Of a stretch of 8,988 nucleotides of DNA, positions 6,540 through 8,988 are shown piece after piece; position 1 is the first letter of the stretch, and each line of letters starts with the position of its first letter. Below the pieces are notes generated by a model, which was given only the letters and a program-made list of their open reading frames with translations, was not told the DNA's origin and ran no database searches. The DNA comes from Marivivens sp. (GTDB lineage Bacteria; Pseudomonadota; Alphaproteobacteria; Rhodobacterales; Rhodobacteraceae), in the NCBI GenBank assembly GCA_024642185.1, contig JAHEBR010000075.1, positions 1 through 8,988 of the forward strand, read 5' to 3'. The position numbers and the translations under genes were made by a program.

Positions 6540-6776
6540 TTTTGTCTCCTTGGATTTCCTCAAAGCTAGTCCGCCCACAGCGGCGATGGAACAGTCTTGT
6601 CACAAATCTTGAGCAAGCTTTCATTGAGGTGACTGCGTGGGCGTGTCACACTTGAAAAAGGGATGTATCTCGCGCGCCACGCCGGGGAAATCCTCTTGTG
6701 TTACCTTGTGACTTTTGCCGGGCCAGGGGCTATGTGGTCGGCAAAGGTGCCAACTGAGCAGTGATTGGCGAAGCCC
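6540..6776. other. divergent intergenic regulatory region between ridA-like and mlaA
   Basis: The only sizeable non-coding stretch in the window; it must carry promoters for both the ridA operon (minus) and the mla operon (plus). I see the ridA ribosome site next to 6540 and two near-perfect inverted repeats with the core TGTCACA: TTGTCACAA at 6597-6605 and GTGTCACAC at 6643-6651. A related inverted copy, TTGTGAC, lies at 6706-6712. A direct repeat of CTTGTG occurs at 6695-6700 and 6705-6710, spaced 10 bases apart (one helical turn). No small gene or structured RNA is evident. A clear promoter for the minus direction was not found. Confidence 0.5.
6706..6735 (+). promoter_or_regulatory. candidate promoter for the mlaA-mlaC operon
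   Basis: TTGTGA (6706-6711) and CTATGT (6730-6735) are spaced by 18 bases, giving moderate matches to -35 and -10 hexamers. The -10 ends about 41 bases before the mlaA ATG. The -35 overlaps one of the TGTGAC motifs, so a regulator bound there would affect this promoter. This is a motif match only. Confidence 0.3.
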
Positions 6777-7559
6777 ATGAACAAGAACAGCCGAGTTCTG
6801 CCCGTCCTTCTTCTGGCAACAGCACTTGCCGGATGTGCCGCTGCGCCGGATGGCGGGTTGATCAATGACCCCTACGAGCAGGCGAACCGGCAGGTTCACG
6901 ATTTCAACACCGGCCTCGACAAGGCTCTCTTGCGCCCTGCCTCCGAGGTAACCGAGGCTCTGCCCGATGCCCTGACCGACCGCGTGGTCGATTTCGCAGA
7001 CAACCTCGCCCTGCCGGGGATGGTCGTGAACGGTCTGCTTCAAGGCGATCTGGAAGGCGCGATTTCCAATACGTTCCGATTCGTTCTGAATACGACGATC
7101 GGTTTGGGCGGGCTGTTCGATTTTGCGGATGAGGCGGGTCTTTACGAAAAGACCACCGATTTCGGTCAGACGCTTGCTGTCTGGGGTGTGCCGGAGGGGG
7201 CCTATATCGTGTTGCCGTTCCTGGGTCCCTCGACTGAGCGCGACACGGTCGGTCTCCTTGTAGATTTCGCCTTCGATCCGCTGCAGTTCCTGATACCGCC
7301 CGATGCCCAAGAGCTTCAGCCCTATGCCTTTGTCGGCAAGAAGGTCATCAGCCGCGGGCGCTTTGGCTCGACGGTGGATTCCCTGCTTTACGAAAGCGCA
7401 GACCCATATGCGCAGGCACGGCTTCTCTATCTGCAGAACCGCCGGTTCGATCTTGGAGTGCCTGCGGATAGCTCTTATATGGAGGGCGGCGCAGATCCCT
7501 ATGCCGACCCTTATGCCGATCCATATGGCGACTTTGTCGACCCCTACGAGGATTTCTAG
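6777..7559 (+). CDS. mlaA: MlaA/VacJ family outer-membrane lipoprotein
   Basis: Component of the Mla system, which removes mislocalised phospholipids from the outer leaflet of the outer membrane and hands them to periplasmic MlaC. The 260-residue precursor has a lipoprotein signal: a charged start MNKNSR, a hydrophobic run, and lipobox LAGC with the lipidated cysteine at C20. Residue 2 after the cysteine is Ala, compatible with outer-membrane sorting. The family hallmarks are NDPYEQANRQVHDFN (30-44), NTFRFVLNTTIGLGGLFD (98-115), FGQTLAVWGVPEGAYIVLPFLGPST (129-153) and RLLYLQNRRFDLG (215-227). The ATG at 6777 gives a normal signal peptide; a TTG 12 bases upstream is in frame but less likely. 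The C-terminus is unusual: an acidic tail with DPY at 240-242, 244-246, 248-250 and 255-257. The stop abuts the mlaC start. Confidence 0.95.
   Translation: MNKNSRVLPVLLLATALAGCAAAPDGGLINDPYEQANRQVHDFNTGLDKALLRPASEVTEALPDALTDRVVDFADNLALPGMVVNGLLQGDLEGAISNTFRFVLNTTIGLGGLFDFADEAGLYEKTTDFGQTLAVWGVPEGAYIVLPFLGPSTERDTVGLLVDFAFDPLQFLIPPDAQELQPYAFVGKKVISRGRFGSTVDSLLYESADPYAQARLLYLQNRRFDLGVPADSSYMEGGADPYADPYADPYGDFVDPYEDF
7491..7526 (+). repeat. 12-base in-frame tandem repeat encoding Ala-Asp-Pro-Tyr at the MlaA C-terminus
   Basis: Three consecutive 12-base units encode A-D-P-Y (GCAGATCCCTAT, GCCGACCCTTAT, GCCGATCCATAT). A fourth DPY follows at 7539-7547 after a Gly-Asp-Phe-Val spacer. The units differ from each other at synonymous third positions while the peptide is unchanged, suggesting the repeat is not newly duplicated and the amino acids are kept. 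Confidence 0.85.
7548..7552 (+). promoter_or_regulatory. ribosome binding site of mlaC inside the last codons of mlaA
   Basis: GAGGA, encoding the Glu-Asp pair near the end of MlaA, lies 7 bases before the mlaC ATG at 7560. The mlaA stop TAG (7557-7559) directly abuts that ATG. This supports the mlaC start and tight co-translation. Confidence 0.6.
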
Positions 7560-8150
7560 ATGACCACCGCGATCCGCCGCAGATCGTTCCTGCTTCTCGC
7601 CGCCGCCGCCAGCCTTCCGGGCAGCGCATGGGCCTTGAGCGGCGCCGAGGCGCGTGCGCTCGTCGATCTTCTTGTGGCCGATATCAATGCGGTGATCGCC
7701 AGCGGCAAGTCCGAAGCCGAGATGATCAAGGATTTCGAAGGCATCTTCGATCGCTATGCGGATGTGCCGATCATGGCCCGCTATGCGCTGGGCGCGGATG
7801 CCCGCAGCGCCTCGTCGGCGCAGATGAAGGCCTTCACAGAGGCGTTCCGCACCTACATCTCCGCCAAATACGGCCGCCGCTTCCGCGAATTCATTGGCGG
7901 GCAGATCAACGTTCAGGGCGAAAGCGCGATCCCGCGCGGCGTTCAGGTCGAGACCATGGCCAACCTGCGCGGTCAGGCGCCGTTCCGGGTCGATTTCCAT
8001 GTCTCGGATGCCTCTGGCAAGGCGCTTTTCTTCAATATCATCATTGAAGGCATCGACATGCTTCTGTCGGAGCGGACCGAGATCGGTGCCATGCTCGACC
8101 AGCGCCGCGGCGATCTTGACCGTCTGATTGCCGATCTGCGCGCGCTATGA
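7560..8150 (+). CDS. mlaC: MlaC/Ttg2D family periplasmic phospholipid-binding protein
   Basis: Periplasmic carrier that shuttles phospholipid between outer-membrane MlaA and the inner-membrane MlaFEDB transporter. The 196-residue precursor has a signal peptide with likely cleavage after A25 (SAWA/LSG). Family features in the mature part: DFEGIFDRYADVPIMARYALG (58-78), corresponding to the conserved F..I...D...IAR..LG segment, TEAFRTYISAKYGRRF (92-107) and VDFHVSDASGKALFFNIIIEGIDMLLSERTE (about 148-178), corresponding to the W.V.D.....I.D...EGISM..T.R.E block. The signal contains RRRSFLLL (6-13), which fits the twin-arginine pattern R-R-x-F-L, so Tat export is possible. The gene starts immediately after the mlaA stop and overlaps the next gene by 4 bases. 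The transporter genes mlaFED are not in the window. Confidence 0.93.
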   Translation: MTTAIRRRSFLLLAAAASLPGSAWALSGAEARALVDLLVADINAVIASGKSEAEMIKDFEGIFDRYADVPIMARYALGADARSASSAQMKAFTEAFRTYISAKYGRRFREFIGGQINVQGESAIPRGVQVETMANLRGQAPFRVDFHVSDASGKALFFNIIIEGIDMLLSERTEIGAMLDQRRGDLDRLIADLRAL

Positions 8151-8512
8151 CCCATACCTTAAAGGCTTCGGCCTTTCTTCTTGCGGTTCTGCCCCTTGCG
8201 GCAGGGGCGACGCCCTATGACGGCACCTATCGTCAGGCGGCCAATTCCGAATGCGGCCTCGTCGGCGTCGATGGCGCGTCGATCAAGATCGAGGATGGGA
8301 TATTCTATGGTGTCGGGATGCAATGCCTGATGGCGCGCCCCGTGAGCGTGGTCGACATGGACGCCACTCTCTACACGATGGAATGTTCGGGCGGCGGCGA
8401 TGTCTGGGCGGAGCGGGCGATGATCATGGACGGCCCCGGCGACGGCAGCATCTTCGTGATCTGGAACGGCTATGTGTTCCGCTATTCCCGCTGCCCCGAT
8501 CCTGCTGAATAG
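8147..8512 (+). CDS. small secreted four-cysteine protein of unknown function
   Basis: I do not recognise this 121-residue protein. It has a typical Sec signal peptide: MTHTLK, then a hydrophobic run AFLLAVLPLAAG, with cleavage likely around residue 20-23 (AAGA/TP). The mature part is about 100 residues, rich in Gly and Asp, with four cysteines (C36, C60, C80, C116), a number that would allow two disulfides in the periplasm. It contains an aromatic, beta-looking stretch SIFVIWNGYVFRYSRC (101-116). The ATG at 8147 overlaps the mlaC TGA (ATGA) and no independent Shine-Dalgarno is visible, so it is probably translated by coupling with mlaC. The signal peptide, codon use like its neighbours and the overlap argue it is a real gene. 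A role in envelope maintenance is guesswork from position only. The stop lies 3 bases from the convergent PBP gene. Confidence 0.8.
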   Translation: MTHTLKASAFLLAVLPLAAGATPYDGTYRQAANSECGLVGVDGASIKIEDGIFYGVGMQCLMARPVSVVDMDATLYTMECSGGGDVWAERAMIMDGPGDGSIFVIWNGYVFRYSRCPDPAE

Positions 8513-8515
8513 GCG

Positions 8516-8988
8516 CTAGTTTCCGCCGCCGAGGATCGAGTTCAGAAGGTCGATCAGGAAATTGCCGTCCGTGGCCCCGCCCGGTTGCGGGCCAAAGAGG
8601 ATTGGTCCGGGCTCGACCGGCTCGTCCATCGGCAAGGGAACGGGCGTCATGCCATCGAGAACCCGCACCATGGTTTCATGCCAGATCTCGGCGGGAAGCC
8701 CGCCACCGGTCACGCCCGAAAGCGGTGTGTTGTTGTCATAGCCCATCCAGACGCCGGTCACATAGTCGCCGGTAAAGCCGATGAACCATGCATCGCGCGA
8801 GGCCTGCGTCGTGCCCGACTTGCCGGCGATCTGCCAGCCGGGGATGCGGGCGCGCACGCCGGTGCCTTGCTCGACGACCTGCGTCATCATCCATGTGAGC
8901 TGTCGCGCGGCGCTTTCCTGAACCACACGTTCGCCAATGCCGCCACCCATGCCCATGAGCGGAATGTCATCGCCCTGCAGGCGCAATT
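8516..8988 (-). CDS. PBP1A-family bifunctional penicillin-binding protein (partial, C-terminal end)
   Basis: The last ~157 codons of a minus-strand gene that continues past the right edge. The fragment holds the third transpeptidase motif, IAGKSGTT (KSG as the KTG-box variant, lysine codon at 8819-8821). It is followed by SRDAWFIGFTGDYVTGVWMGYDN and GVTGGGLPAEIW, the usual end of the transpeptidase domain in PBP1A/PBP1C-type enzymes (family form: KTGTT..xDAWFVGYTPxxVxGVWxG). Such proteins polymerise and cross-link peptidoglycan in the periplasm. The SxxK and SxN motifs and the glycosyltransferase domain would lie outside the window, so bifunctionality is inferred from family resemblance. The tail after the domain is Pro/Gly rich and ends in a short hydrophobic FLIDLLNSILGGGN. 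The leftmost possible start in view is internal to the gene and should not be used. Confidence 0.92.
   Translation of the reverse strand, partial: LRLQGDDIPLMGMGGGIGERVVQESAARQLTWMMTQVVEQGTGVRARIPGWQIAGKSGTTQASRDAWFIGFTGDYVTGVWMGYDNNTPLSGVTGGGLPAEIWHETMVRVLDGMTPVPLPMDEPVEPGPILFGPQPGGATDGNFLIDLLNSILGGGN

Noticed and set aside
6540..6578. N-terminal extension of the RidA-like protein by 13 residues
   Set aside because: The extension would be encoded across the strong AAGGAG ribosome site that serves the ATG at 6539, and the family normally starts close to the RxESRLAEL segment.
6621..8000. A 459-codon minus-strand frame opposite mlaA and mlaC
   Set aside because: It is a shadow of the mlaA and mlaC coding frames; the plus-strand proteins carry clear signal peptides and family motifs, while this frame shows none.
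1..8988. A defence island, mobile element, CRISPR array or biosynthetic cluster
   Set aside because: I saw no transposase, integrase, repeat-spacer structure, tRNA attachment site, toxin-antitoxin pair or composition break; the gene content is conserved housekeeping and envelope functions.

Overview
The window looks like ordinary chromosomal DNA from a GC-rich alphaproteobacterium, most likely Rhodobacteraceae (Roseobacter/Rhodobacter type). This rests on base composition, codon use, protein sequence style and tight gene packing, because no rRNA or other taxonomic marker is present. I see thirteen protein genes (two cut by the window ends), no RNA genes, no mobile elements and no CRISPR array. 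Coding sequence fills nearly everything. The only gap above 100 bases is the 237-base divergent region at 6540-6776.

Layout, left to right. (1) 1-207, minus: the N-terminal part of a MoaB/CinA-type molybdopterin-binding domain protein, divergent from (2) sfsA (249-953) and map (1005-1811), both plus and probably co-transcribed. (3) rsmD (1805-2368) and an upstream NAD(P)H/FAD ferredoxin-type reductase (2365-3576), both minus, coupled through a 4-base GTGA overlap. (4) A peroxiredoxin of the Prx5 type (3658-4140), plus, divergent from the reductase across 81 bases. (5) A three-gene minus operon, transcribed ridA-like (6539-6075), glycerophosphodiester phosphodiesterase (6078-5323), FemAB-like N-acyltransferase (5300-4137). 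(6) A plus operon of mlaA (6777-7559), mlaC (7560-8150) and a small secreted four-cysteine protein of unknown function (8147-8512). (7) 8516-8988, minus: the C-terminal end of a PBP1A-type penicillin-binding protein.

By function, the window combines housekeeping protein and RNA maturation (Map, RsmD, SfsA), redox chemistry (reductase and peroxiredoxin), metabolite and lipid-headgroup handling (RidA, GDPD) and envelope upkeep (MlaA/MlaC lipid asymmetry, PBP1A, and possibly the FemAB-like protein). All three convergent junctions are overlapping or nearly so (7-base overlap, 4-base overlap, 3-base gap), leaving no room for dedicated terminators.

I found no clearly novel multi-gene system. The best candidates for something undescribed are the unrecognised secreted protein coupled to mlaC, the DPY-repeat tail on MlaA, and a cluster of GTCACA-type motifs in the ridA/mlaA divergent promoter region.
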